64,000 nt of DNA. Source: Gorsachius magnificus (lineage: Eukaryota; Chordata; Aves; Pelecaniformes; Ardeidae). Location of the stretch: assembly GCA_034008185.1 (NCBI GenBank), contig CM067082.1, positions 122,885,988 through 122,949,987 on the forward strand, written 5' to 3'. Made by a program: the position numbers and the translations under genes. Positions 11,250 to 22,930 of the stretch are shown piece after piece. Below the pieces are notes generated by a model. It did no database searches, was not told where the DNA came from, and saw only the letters and a list, made by a program, of their open reading frames with translations. The first letter of the stretch is position 1. Each line of letters opens with the position of its first letter.

Positions 11250-14200
11250 TTAAATTTTCATGTTCTAAAGTAATTGAATATGTGCCTGTTTCTGTGCTGT
11301 AAGGATATGTAAACTGTTTGCATTTACAATAATGCATATGAATCCTAAACTAGAAACCTACAGTACAAAGAGGAAACAAGATGGTCCTTGACCCAGTCTT
11401 CTCTGTTCACGTCTGCCTTGTCCTTTCTCAGCTGCCTCTGAACAAAGTAATTATGTTAATCCTTTAACTCCCACTTCATCTTTGTCTTACTGAGAAGTTT
11501 TGTATTTCTGCTACTGTACTTTTTCACGACAGTGCAAGCCAAGGTGAATACAAATTGTAAGAAGATCCCATGATATTACAGTGTAGTGAACACCATTCTC
11601 CAACCTCTCTTCCAGCTCAGTGTCAGGTTTGTATGGGAGCTGATCCTCACTGCCACTGCTGGTCTGGTGTCTGATGTCCTTGAGACCTGGCTGTACATTG
11701 GATTTTCCATCCTTTTTATATACAGAATCAATAATACATGTGAGGAATCGAACGGTTAGTTCCAGTGCGTGATTTTTTTTTATGTTTGCCATTTGTCTAC
11801 CCTGATTTTTGACTTACCAAATATTGTTATCTCGGCTAATTTGAAACTTGAGCCTGTGAGCACTTCTTTGGCCCTCTGCAGAAATAAAATAAGTGAGAGT
11901 TTCATGTGCTCAGCAAATTCTCCACATCTTTTGAGATGAAACCTAATTTTCAATCTTCCTGACATTTTATTCAGGACTCAGTAACCTATTGAGGTTGCTG
12001 TTACTGAAACCCACAGAAACTCCATAATGCCATTTAGAGTTAGCCATGTCCCATTCACCCAGTGACAGCTCTTTGCTTTCCATGATCCGTCACTGGGAGG
12101 GTTACCCCCAGCTCCCGAGGATGGGAGTGACCAGATGCCCACTGCCTGCATCAGGACTCAGTCCTGCAGCCGCTGCCTCGCTCCGCTCCCACCCGCCTTC
12201 CCGGGAGCACCAGCCCTCCAGCAAAACCAGGGCCTCGGGGCAAAAGCTGGCAGGATGGGTTTTGCCTGAGTCCGGAATGATGGCGTTGCAGCCAAAAAAC
12301 TATGGGAGAGTAAAAGGGCAGAACAAGGACTTTTAATCTTGTTATATCCCCGTCCCCACCTTCCTCCCCTGATCAAATTTAATTTGATAAAATAATGCAG
12401 GCAATAACTGCCAAAGCTCAAGCCACCCAGGGCATAACTGAGCGCATGCAAAATGATGGATTCAAAGCAGCACGTAACATTTCTTAATGCAACATGTTTC
12501 CCTTTAAATCATCGTTTGAGTCTTAACTCCTGGAGCAACCTCAGTATACACTGTCTGTCTCCTCAGAAGTGCCCTCTGGCAGGGAACAGGCTCTGTGTGC
12601 GGTGTCTTTGTCTAATTGCATTTTGGCCGAGCACAGTGTGGAGAAAATAGGGAAAATGTACTAGTTAATTCCATGGTCACAACCTGTCTGTGGCTGGAAA
12701 GCAGAGGGGAGTCGAGTCCTTCCTGCTTTGCTGAACCGTCCTGCGTAGGATGCGAAGCGCTGCCGCCCTGGCCGCTCGAGCAAGCATCAAGGGGCAGGTT
12801 TCAGTTGGCTGCTCGCATTTGTGCACGTTCACTGGTGATGGTTGATGTGACTATAATTAGTCCATGGATATACTTGGTTGGCTTTCCCACACAGGCTATT
12901 TGCTGATAGATGTAAATCGGGGAGAGGCAGGAAAGCATTCCGGGACACAGGTACTTTTTGCTGACTAGTTAGAAGTATTTCTTACAAGTTGAAGCTTTGC
13001 ATGAACGTCCTCGGCCACTACGTGGCAAGGCTTTCCTATACCTCTGCATTTAAAATGCTTCCAACTCAAGAATTCAAACCCATTAAAAATGGTCATGCAG
13101 AGTATTCCACCTTACACGTCGTGGCACGGGCCTGTGTTTGTGTGTCTTACCTCTCAGTTACAGCATCAACTTTTGCTTTTTTTGTCTTACCTCATAAAAT
13201 ATGCCCTACCCTCTGGGAGAGGCTAAAGCAGCTGGGAAGGGTGTCTGCCCTTCTAAATCATGCCTCAGGAGGAGATTTAATAAAAGGCACAGCCTCTTTT
13301 AGGAGGTTGTTGATGCTGCTCAGAGGGAGGCAAGGGGAGACTTTGGGAGACAAAAATCAGCCTTGCTCGGGGAAGTGGCTGGGCTCTGTCCTAGAATAAG
13401 AACTGTGTCCTGATACAAGGTTTTGCAGTGGGTACTGTTTAACAAACATGCTTAATATTGCAGAAAAATATGGGATGATGATAATTTCTATAGAGGTAAT
13501 AAACCCCAACCTTTTCTTTGTCCCTCATTAACAAGGACAATGCAGGCAGATGAGCCTGGACCCTGGTTTCAAAAAGCATCCACCCATCCTTTTTAAATCA
13601 GTGGGAGCGCTCTTGAAAAACAGAAGTAGAACACAAAGCTAGCTTTATTTTTCACATAAAGCCAGCTTTATTTTTTGCAATCTCCTATACACTGGCCGTG
13701 ATAAATCAGAGCTGGCAAATGACAGTCTCATCAGGAGCATCCTCACAAGGACGAACGGTGTGGGAAGGTATCCGGCACAGCGCTAATGCGACCCCGAGCC
13801 TGGCAGCGGCATTTTGCTCTGCAGCAGAAGTTTGCCGAGGAGAGGAGGAAGAGGGAGCAGGGTCCAGAGGGAGGAAGATGGATTATCTTGTAGCTGACCC
13901 ATTCTTTGTTCGTCTCTGTGGCACCACATCCTTTGCCACAGAAGTCATAAAATTCCCTGCCAGTAGCTATTTTGACAGTACCATAATAAAGCTCAGAAGG
14001 GAATGAAGAAACATCCAGTAGTGTCAAAATAATGGAGCATACTGTGTTTGCACTAACGTTATAATACAGTGGATTATCAGCAGCTGCACCAGCACAAAAG
14101 AAAAGTAAAACTGAAAGTTTTGGGGTTTTTTTCAGAGGATCAGATATATTTTGCGTTTGCAAAGTACCTTTGCATACCTTGAGAAAGAGTCCTGATAGTT

Positions 14201-14780
14201 AACTTAAGAAGGAATGATTTCCTTGGAAATGAGCACGATTGCTATGAAAATGTCTGGCAGGAATACAGACAAGAAAAATATAGTCTAGTATCAAAGTGGT
14301 CCAGAAAGACACGACTGAAATCACATTTTTAGTTTATTTTGAACAATTTCTCATCTGGTAACATTTTTCTGTACTATTTTAATGGCTCTGGTACTCTTAC
14401 TGCATTTTAAAATTAACCTTCACCTTACATGAACTACGGAAATTTCGTAAGTACATCTGCATGCAACATTGTATAGGATTATTAGTTGCTGGTACTAATG
14501 GTATTAATTTCAAGTGTATTTCAACTTTCTTTGAAAAGCAACATAATGGAAACTGAAATGATATCAAATGCAATAACAATAAATATAAAAAAGTATCTCT
14601 ACATAAAAGTAGCAGCCAGAAGCTGCCCCGATATTGGCATGCAGTTGTGTCAGATGCTTTAGGAGCACGCCGCATGAGAGCGAGCCCTCGCAGCAGAAGG
14701 CTACCCACTGCCATCACTGAGGATGGTATGAAATAGGAGGGGATTAAAGGTGCCATGAATTGAAGTGACCTGACCAAGGT
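11250..14780. other. Unique non-coding DNA, AT-rich then mixed
   Basis: No gene recognised. The part at 12050-12260 is GC-richer with scattered CpGs and so carries chance open frames on both strands; the same holds for about 12740-12790. The open frames at 13698-14162 overlap on opposite strands. A short direct repeat at 13635 is listed separately. Confidence 0.4.
13635..13678. repeat. Imperfect 23-bp tandem duplication
   Basis: AAAGCTAGCTTTATTTTTCA at 13635 recurs with slight change as AAAGCCAGCTTTATTTTTTG at 13658. The period is 23 bases over two copies. Confidence 0.75.
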
Positions 14781-14785
14781 GTGCT

Positions 14786-14910
14786 GTCAGGCGCCAGAGG
14801 GGCAGCAGATAAAACACAGGACTCAGGAATCCCTGATGGGTAATCTATCCATGAATGACGCTGTCTCTGTCTGTATTTCACGCAGTCCTTCTTGTAGAGG
14901 GGCACAATAA
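14786..14910 (+). mobile_element. Possible relic of a MIR-like SINE
   Basis: The stretch holds ATAAAACACAGGACTCAGGA at about 14810, recalling the first part of MIR/CORE-SINE copies (TTAGAGCACAGGACTCAGG type). Further on come CTGTCTCTGTCTGTATTTC and GAGGGGCACAATAA, which align loosely with the family's CTCTGTGCCTCAGTTTC and GGGGATAATA parts, in the right order. Divergence is high, so this is tentative. Confidence 0.25.
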
Positions 14911-15018
14911 ACCCAACAAGAGGCAGGAGGGTTTGAACCCAGGCAAAGTCAACCCCGGGCAGTTCAATGCATGAGACCCATTTTGCCTCTCTCCTATGGG
15001 ATCTGGGGCCCAGTCTTG

Positions 15019-15072
15019 CTGGAGCTGGAGGGGGGTCACAGGGACGGTGATGGGCATTTGCTCCAGCTCCAG
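15019..15072. repeat. Inverted repeat, 12-bp perfect arms, 30-bp spacer
   Basis: CTGGAGCTGGAG at 15019-15030 is the exact reverse complement of CTCCAGCTCCAG at 15061-15072. A hairpin is possible, but the arms are themselves short repeats of CTGGAG, so chance slippage is a simple explanation. Confidence 0.8.
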
Positions 15073-18000
15073 GTACATTTGGTCAACAAAGCAACACCCA
15101 AGAAAATGCACCCTCCACAGTGTAGCGAGAGCAGGCAGAGCGCCTGTTGCCCTGAGCAGGAGGTTGCAAGATCTGGTTCCTCCCAGCCCTTGGCAACAGC
15201 AAAATATTTACAAATTGGCCATCATGCCCTTGAAGTGAAGGGCACTTTTCTGGGCCGAAGGGACTGGGGAAGCCCTGGGAACCCGAGCAGAGAGGAGTCA
15301 CAGAACCCAGCCAGGGCCGGGGCCAGGCAGGAGATATTTCTGTCTGACTGGCTGGTAGGCTCATGAGATTTGAGGTGGAAAGATTACAGCCTGATGGCTT
15401 TGGCTGCTTCATCAGGCTGTGGAAAAATATAGTCTAGAAAGAAGAATACAGAAGCCACTTTAAGAGATGGTGTTTTTAAAGTTAATATACAGTTTATGCT
15501 CTATGTCCCCAGACATCTACCACAAGATGATGGTAGCTTGCTTGGGTTTTTTTTCTTGTTTCTTTGTGGTTTTGTTTTTTTTTTAAATTGGCAATAATAT
15601 CTGTTCATTTTTATACACATGGCAAGGAGCCTGAGGGGCAGGTAGACAGCTTTCAGATCATCTGTCCTATAAACTCACTGGAAATTACCTGGTCCTCTTT
15701 TGCCCAATTATTTGATTCTCCAAATGTTGATACTAAAGGAAGACATGAAATTGGCTCCAGGACAGGCTTAACCTTTTCAGTCCAAGAGCTCCAAAATGGA
15801 TTTTTCAAGCCAAATACCCAAGTTTTATTAAGAGATGCACAGCAGTTTGGACTTGCCTATACGGCTGCTCAGTGGTGGTTCTGAGAGGAATGCCAATGAG
15901 TGCTAATTGCATGGGCGTTTATGGGTATGTACGTGTGCATGTAACATGGACCCGTGTCTCCTCCTCAGACCATCGCTCATGTCACACACGCCATAGGCCC
16001 ATCCAACAGCTGTGAGGTGACCTGGAGATGAAGAGCTCACATCCCATATCCAATCCCCAGAGCCAGCTGGGCCCGTCCCCTAAATGACTATATAAATCCT
16101 AATAACAGCTAAAGATGACATTGGCAGGTACCCCAGGCTTTCCTGCTGCCCCCAAGGAGTTGTCACAGCAATGCAATATCTCAGCTGGTCCTCTGGAAAA
16201 CCCCAGGATACAGCATTTGCCTCCGCCCCATCCAACCGCAGAGGACGTGCCTCTCAGGACAGGGGTGGAGGGACAGTGGCTGGACACATGGCTCTCCATC
16301 CCCTGCTCCTGATGAGCAGAAGTCGCTGCCAGCCCCATCGGGCAGCTGGTATGGCCCTTGTTGGCAGGACACCGGGGTTTCAGGGCTCCTGGCACACCAG
16401 AGGTGGGAGAGCTGTGCACTTCCAGGTGCTTGCTCACCCACACCCAGCTCCTCACCACTCAGCCCTAATAGAAGTCAGGTTTGCTCCGCTGACCACTCAG
16501 CCCTAATAGAAGTCAGGTTTGCTCCGCTGTTTGCTTTGCAAGTGTTTAAAGCGCAGCACCTAGTAAAAAGCCTGCACTCAGCTAAGCTGGACATGTGGAG
16601 AGCCTGCCTCGACCCGTGTTGTCTTAAGGATTTAATCTCTTTTTGGCTCACTAGGAATGTCTGCAGTTAACTCACCACGGGGGGAGCAGAGCCTGTCGTT
16701 CACCGTGGTGTGTGTGCTGCATGTGTACAAGCAGACACTGAGAGCTGGGCTTTTTGAGACTAAAACTGAAGGAATTCACAGTAAGAGTAGCCAACTTGCC
16801 ATTTTCTGATCGTTGTTTCCTAGAATTAAGTAAAACTACTTTGAGGAAAGATTTCCTTTCAAAAACATCCTGATATGGTGCATTTTAAAGCATAATTCAA
16901 TATATGCTTTCATGGATCTTAGCACTTCTGTATAAAAAACAGAAGAGCCAAATTATAGCATCCACTTTGCACCAAAAATATTAAAAACTGCTACTGGGGA
17001 ATGTTCTGATGCACTATCGATATTGTCATTACAGAATGCATAACAAATTGCTTACTGCTGTGTACTGCATATAGCTCATTAAAGAGTTGCTAGTAAAAGA
17101 AGAGATAAACAGTATTTTTTCTGGAAAGGAGAGAGAGCATACACTGAAGAGTCAAAACTTTTGCCTGGGAAAGACTTGCAGAAAGTTGTGCACACTGACT
17201 TAGGCTCTTCAGTCAGGAAAGACAAGATCTGGGATGTGATGGCAGAGGCATTTGGGGACTTTTCCTATGGTGTTGCTGATTCCTCTCTGCAGAGCTTGTG
17301 AAGCAAATCTTGCACAGCGCTGTACTGTCACCGGCAATGAAGTAGCTCCCCCATCTGGGTTTTTTTAGAATTGCCTTTCTTCCTTTATTACGCTAGATTG
17401 TATACATGATTTTTTTTGCTTTGCTTCGGCTTTTTTAATAGGTAAGGCCACATATTGGAAATAAAAGTCATTATAAGATAAAGCTGTAAATGAGGGTAAG
17501 TGACAATATCCAGCTGGTCCTTGTGGTGCATCCAGCAAGAACTTGAGTCTCTGAACTAAGAGGAATCTTTGTTTTACAAGTGTCCCGTCATGTTGTGTTA
17601 CTGCTACTAAAATCTTTAGAATTCACTGCCCCAAGAGATAACAGTGAAGTGGAAGAAAAGATTTAGTCTAAAAATATTTTTCTGAGATACATCGTATTTA
17701 TTTAATTCCATTAAGACCAAGTGGAGCTCTTCCTGAAATACAAGGGTATGAAAAAAGGCAGATCCAGAGCACAAAAGTGAAAGGCTTTGCCAAAAGAATT
17801 AATAAAGCCTTTATAGCCATTGCTTATTTTTATTGTTAAGAGCCTCAGCCTGAGCACCTTACACCCTGGTTTCAAGTAAAAATCCAGTATGTAAGCATGA
17901 ATTTCAAGCAGTAGGAAATTCAAGCCAGCTGAAATCAGCCGGGCAGCAGAAGAGTATAATCAAACCCAAACCTTGCCCATGGTGTATCTTTTCCCAGATG

Positions 18001-19542
18001 CTCCCATGTTAGTGTAGTTGGGAGCTCATATTATGCCCCCAAAGTCTTAATTTTTTCACGTCCTTCTGTATTTCCCTGAATGCATTAGCTATGGATTAGT
18101 TGATATGAATTAATTGTGAATGCCCCCCCCGATTTAATGCAGGTGAGCAAACGGAAGATGCAAACTTTTCAGAGCTGTTTGGGAGCTCTAAGGGCTCCTG
18201 CTGGCACTGCTTTCCCCCAGGCTCTCTGACCAGTGCTGCCCTGCCTAAGGCTGTGACCAAGAAGAACCAAGCAAGGTAGGTCCCAGTGGCGAGGGCATCC
18301 CATCTGCCACCTCCATGCGGTCCTGCTACCAGCCCTCGCACAGTTTAGGACTAAGCGGCTTATTTCAGTCCCACCTGCCCTTTGGTCAGCGTGGGCACCG
18401 CTGCACAAGGGACTGAGGTACAACAGGACACAAACAGCCACTGACCTCGGAAGGATAAAACGCATATGAGCAGCCTCAGACCTCTGGGGACTATACAGGG
18501 AGAGAGGGGGAGAGATGGTAGTGCCCTGGATGCACTGAGGATATTTTTTCCCCCGGCAGTTCTCTTTTTAAGTTCCACTGTACATAGGAAATGTTTATTC
18601 CTCTATCAAATCTAGCTTAAAAAGAGCATACCCAGTGCTACAGAGAACTCGTGTTTGTTTTTCCTGCTGTGAACTCACCTGTAGCAGCTAAAATCCCGTG
18701 TAGAGCCCAAATCTATTTTGTAAGTGTTTTACTGGGCATAGCAGGAGATTTGGCATCAGAGCAAAGAGATGAAAGAGGGCAACAGTCATTGCTGACACCA
18801 TGCCACAAACAAAATAGACTCTTTCACTCCCTTTCTTATGCAAGAGATGTTATGGAAGCATACAGAGACTCATAGTTCTGTTATTTTTTTATTTCTGTTC
18901 CTCTCCCAGCCTTACTCCCATCTTCCCTAGAAACCTCTGCTTTCTTTTTGTTGTTGTTGTCTTTTGTAGCACTCTTCAGGATGAGAAGAAAGCAATCCCA
19001 ACAGAAAAAAAAAAGTAATCTCATTTATGGAAACTGTACAAAGAGCAGAAATATTCTTAATAAGATCACTTTGGAGTTTTGAGGAATTGTAGACCTTTGC
19101 TGGTGAGGAAATGGGTTTTACATTACAGACCGTAAGCAGTTGTCCCATTGCCTCCAGTCATACAAATAAACTGTCACAGAGTCCATGACCCCAGCGTTAC
19201 CACAATGATCATCTCACTGCTTTGATTAACTGAAGGACCAGTGAGTTTATGTCCTGAAATCAATGAATGAAACTCAAGTCGATGAGAGAAAGAAGTGGTC
19301 CAACAGCAGACACACCATCCATTCCTCTTGGACAGCAATGCCCTCGGTACTGCACCTGGTTTTGGCTGGAGGAGAGCAGACCCCTGCTTTCATTCAACAG
19401 CTACACTTGCTGCACCAAGGTAGCAGCTTTTTTTTGGCAGAACAGAAACCTGGAGTAAAGGAAGCACCTCCCGTATGTGCCACTGTCTATTTCCCTAAGC
19501 ATTTTTTCTAGTCATTAGTTTTCTCAGGCTGGTTATCTCAAC
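15073..19542. other. Unique non-coding DNA
   Basis: No gene recognised. Open frames at 15083-15412 and 16099-16506 come in overlapping pairs on opposite strands and look like chance products of GC-richer DNA. The part at 16840-17160 and 17380-17480 is AT-rich with no repeat I know. A TTG triplet run lies at about 18946-18959. Confidence 0.4.
16454..16529. repeat. Perfect two-copy 38-bp tandem duplication
   Basis: A 38-base unit starting ACCACTCAGCCCTAATAGAA and ending TTTGCTCCGCTG is present twice with no mismatch (16454-16491 and 16492-16529). Perfect identity implies a recent duplication, strong constraint or an assembly artefact. Confidence 0.95.
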
Positions 19543-19600
19543 CCTGGGTTATATTGAGTCAGCATCCTCAAGGATCCTGGGTTATACTGAGTCAGCATCC
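19543..19600. repeat. Two-copy 33-bp tandem duplication
   Basis: CCTGGGTTATATTGAGTCAG at 19543 recurs at 19576 with one change (ATATTGAG to ATACTGAG), followed in both by CATCC. It lies at the edge of the CR1-like relic at 19745-19925. The GTCAGCATCCAGCCCAGGA wording resembles parts of antisense CR1 copies, so the duplication may sit inside that element. Confidence 0.85.
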
Positions 19601-19744
19601 AGCCCAGGACCCTGTCCCAAAGCATGGGCTGCAGAGGCTCCCAGGGTGAGCAGGGGTGAGTGCTCCCAAGCCTGGCCTCCCCTTGCCCCTGACTACCAGC
19701 CAGCAGGGCACTGGGGACTTACCCAGCCAGAGGCTGCGCCTACG

Positions 19745-19925
19745 TCACCTGTATTTAAAAGCCACCATTAAATCTATTCTTCAGACGTCTGTTCACTTCT
19801 CTTTTGAACCTGTCTGTACTCCTGGCCTCCCCCAGAGCCCATAGTTAAGAGTTTCACGATTTAATTATTTGTTGTGTGAAAAAGTAGTTATTTTATTTTA
19901 TTTTAATCTCCTGCCTCTCAATCTA
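19745..19925 (-). mobile_element. Very degenerate CR1-like LINE fragment
   Basis: On the + strand the order TTGAACCTGTCTGTACTC, CTGGCCTCC, ATAGTTAAGAGTTTCACGAT, TTGTTGTGTGAAAAAGTAGT and TAATCTCCTGCCTCTCAAT follows that seen in antisense copies of old sauropsid CR1-type elements (TGAGTTCCACAG, GTTGTGTGAAGAAGTA, CTGCCTATTAATTT). I base this on remembered family patterns, so both limits and subfamily are uncertain. A TTTTA run lies within it at about 19889-19906. Confidence 0.45.
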
Positions 19926-22299
19926 TCAGAGTTTAAAAAAATACAGCTAAACCCCCCCCCAAACCTCCAGTTGTTAACCTTCTCATTAAGCCAAGTTGAA
20001 GAAAAGGAAGGGGTTTGATTTGAGATGAGATCAGGCTTCTGGAAGGACTTTTTAAACCTTCCTAATTTAGTTTATTTAAGCCCAGTGAAATGAGCTATGT
20101 AAAAATACATAAAAAGTCTCAGCCTTTAAAGAACCAAAATTACCAGAAGCTTCTGCTAGTAGAAAATTCCTCTATTACCTATTTGGCAGCGCAGCGGCTG
20201 CATAGACAGATGACGTGCCATTAGAGTCCATATAAGTAACCGCTAGGGAAAGCACCTGCTGCAATACAGAAGATGTTGTTAGAAATGCAAAGATCTGATT
20301 GAAAAGCAATTTATATTCCAAGCAAATGCATAATAAGGGAAGACATACTACCCAGCATAGAGCTTCCTGCAGAGGAAAGTGACACACGATAGAAAGTAGT
20401 TAATCCTGTGGAAATAATTAAACAAGATCAAGGGGAAAATATATTTGAAAAAACCCACAATGCTTAGCCAAAACACGGCTGATTCAGCTTAATGAAAAGG
20501 GATTTTGTCCTCTTGGTCACAGAGTCTTGCAATCTAGGGAAATTCTTTAAATTAAGAAATATAGAGAGGGATACGGAGTCTAATTCAGCAATGAGAACAT
20601 GCTATTTCAATGGCTGTACCTGCTTATTGCTGATTAAAATGAACATGTGCAAGGAAATTCTGGGTTTGCTTCAGAATAAATTATATTGCTGCCTTCCTGT
20701 CCTAGATATCCCTGTTTCTGAGAGGGATGGGAACAGAGAGAGCAAAGGCTCTTCCATTCTCTTTTTATACCAGCAAAATGAATGAAGTTGAAGTCAGCCT
20801 GTGCTTTCTGCCCTATTTCTCTGCACTGATCGGATCTTGCTCACCTGGATGTTAACAGAAAGAGTCCTATTAAAGCTGGCTGGAGACTTAGCCAGACCCT
20901 GGAGTTATATGTACAGAAGTGGACAGTGATGAAGAAAAGAGGTAAGATTGCCTGCTTTGTGCCGCTCAACCCATAGGCAACACAGGGCAAAACCCAAGCT
21001 GGAAAAGGCCAGAGGAGAAAGTCTTATGAACGTTGACAAGCTGAACATCTTCTCTCCCCTGGTAGGAGAGAAAGAACTGACAGCTGTGTTTAGGGGTAGG
21101 CCTTAGGGAAAATGAACAACTGAACTGATCCTGGCAAGACTATGGGAGTTCCCTGCAAGAAGCATTGATTGTTGATGGCTCTCCTTGTCCACTGTCCTGC
21201 TCTGGTAGAGCTATGCATTCCCATACGATAGCATGATCACCATATGGCCAGGGCATGTGGTCATGCTAACCTGTGATGAAATCATGTTTAAATGCAAGGG
21301 GCATTTCTGGAGTGTGGTGGGGCATTTCTGGAGTGTGGTGGAGGCAGGAACAGACAGGAAGATGGAAATATGGAAGCAGAGACAGTTTGTTGATGAACTC
21401 TGCACGGCGCCTATCATCTATGGCTAGAAGAAATTCCCAGGCAAAGCAAGGAAACTGAGAAGTTTCATATACAAGTATGTTCAGTGTTTTGTCCTTACAA
21501 ATCTGCCTTTCACTTCTTAGTCTGTGTATGTTTATGTAATTTAGAAGTGTAGCCTCACGGACAGTGTTCTGCTTACCCGCCCTGCCTCTGGGTCCCTGAG
21601 GGGTGAAACCACATAGCCTGTCAGGGTGAAGCCCTGGGCAAGGCTACAGGAGCTCACGACGGGATATGTGGTGTCCCCTGCGGTCCTGGGACCTACATCT
21701 GCTGGACTATACCCTAGGAAAACATACTGGCATTGGCATTTCTCCCTCAGGAACTGGAAAGTCACATACAGAGCCCGGTCTGGGTGCTGGCTGGGTGCAG
21801 CAGAACCGAAGGGTTTGTCCCATACACAGCCACCTGGCATGTCTCCAGTGCTTGTCTGCGGGGGGAATTCACCTGGGGCTGTGGCTAATGCTGGATTTTT
21901 CCTTTCCAAGGTCTGATGCAGAGCTCATTACAGCCATTTCAGTGGTTGCTGGTGAGGTCCTGGATATCTGCTCAGAACTGAGTTGCCGAGTAGGTGACCG
22001 CGGGCTCTTTACCTCTGAGTGCTTTTGCAAACAGAAGCAAGAAAAACGCTTCCAAAATGATAACAGCAAGAATCTGACTGCAATCTGCAAGTCAGATAGG
22101 AACACAAAGAGCATTTCATCTCCTTTGTGATTAAGAGTGAGCTTGACACATGGAAAAAACCCAGACCACACAGACAAAGGAACACTGGAAATAATAACCG
22201 TTAAAGAAGCACATCTGAAAAAAATAACTCTTCCAATGCTTAAATTTGCCTAGTGAGTACAGATGCCAAATGCATTTCAGGAATAGCTCAGCAATGACT
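19926..22299. other. Unique non-coding DNA
   Basis: No gene recognised. It contains a C9 run at about 19952-19960 and a 21-bp duplication listed separately. Open frames at 21541-22177 overlap on both strands, including a 154-codon + strand frame (21666-22130) with no recognisable motif or splice context. Confidence 0.4.
21300..21341. repeat. Perfect two-copy 21-bp tandem duplication
   Basis: GGCATTTCTGGAGTGTGGTG plus one G is present twice head to tail (21300-21320 and 21321-21341). The period is a multiple of three, so it gives a repeated peptide in chance open frames on both strands, which should not be taken as a protein repeat. Confidence 0.93.
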
Positions 22300-22930
22300 G
22301 AGTACAACATTTAATTAAGTGATTATATAATCAACCCTCTGTTTTATGAAGCAATAATTCAATTCCCAAGTGGGTAAGCTATGAGGCCGAAGGCCGGGCA
22401 GTTTATCACAATGAGGGAATCTGATTACTGCTGAGGAAAACATAAGGACAATGATGTTATTGTTAGAATACTAGTTTAATTAATATAAAATTAATAAGTC
22501 TTTTTAAAATTATTATTCATAGCAATGCATAGCCTGCCAGAAAGATGGTGCTTCCTCCATTTTCCATGTAGAAGTGGTGGTTATTTATGGCCTCAGAGAA
22601 TGTGCGGGAAGTTAATGATGTCACACAGTCAATTTATTGGGGATAAAATTACAAGAGTCATTTTATCAGGGAATGATATAGTTCTCTTCCTGGCATATAA
22701 GTAGACAAGAGACCCCACTTACGCTGTAAAAAGAGAGATCAGACAAGGTAACTTCATTGCTGGAAAGCTTTACGCTGGATTATTAATAATAATTCCACTA
22801 AACCAGAGGTTCTAGCCCCATTGAGCTACGACTTCACATATACGCCATACATGACCAGGGAGATCCGATCAGCAGCTGGTGAAAATGCATATAGTATCAA
22901 CAGTACATATGAAGTTGTACCAGCCACACA
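22300..22930. promoter_or_regulatory. Candidate conserved non-coding element (AT-rich)
   Basis: The tract is dense in homeodomain-like cores (TTTAATTAAGT at 22311, TTTAATTAATAT at about 22474, ATTATTAATAATAATT at about 22779), contains the perfect palindrome GATTATATAATC at 22321-22332, and has GATGTCACACAG at about 22617. No open frame or known repeat explains it. This resembles vertebrate developmental enhancers, but conservation cannot be seen here. Confidence 0.22.

Noticed and set aside
13698..14162. Overlapping frames of 102 and 139 codons on opposite strands
   Set aside because: At least one must be a shadow, and neither shows protein-like features or splice signals, so neither is called.
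21666..22130. 154-codon + strand open frame, the second longest in the window
   Set aside because: It overlaps antisense frames and includes translation through the 21900-22000 boundary without domain features. No homology is recognised, and composition explains the length.
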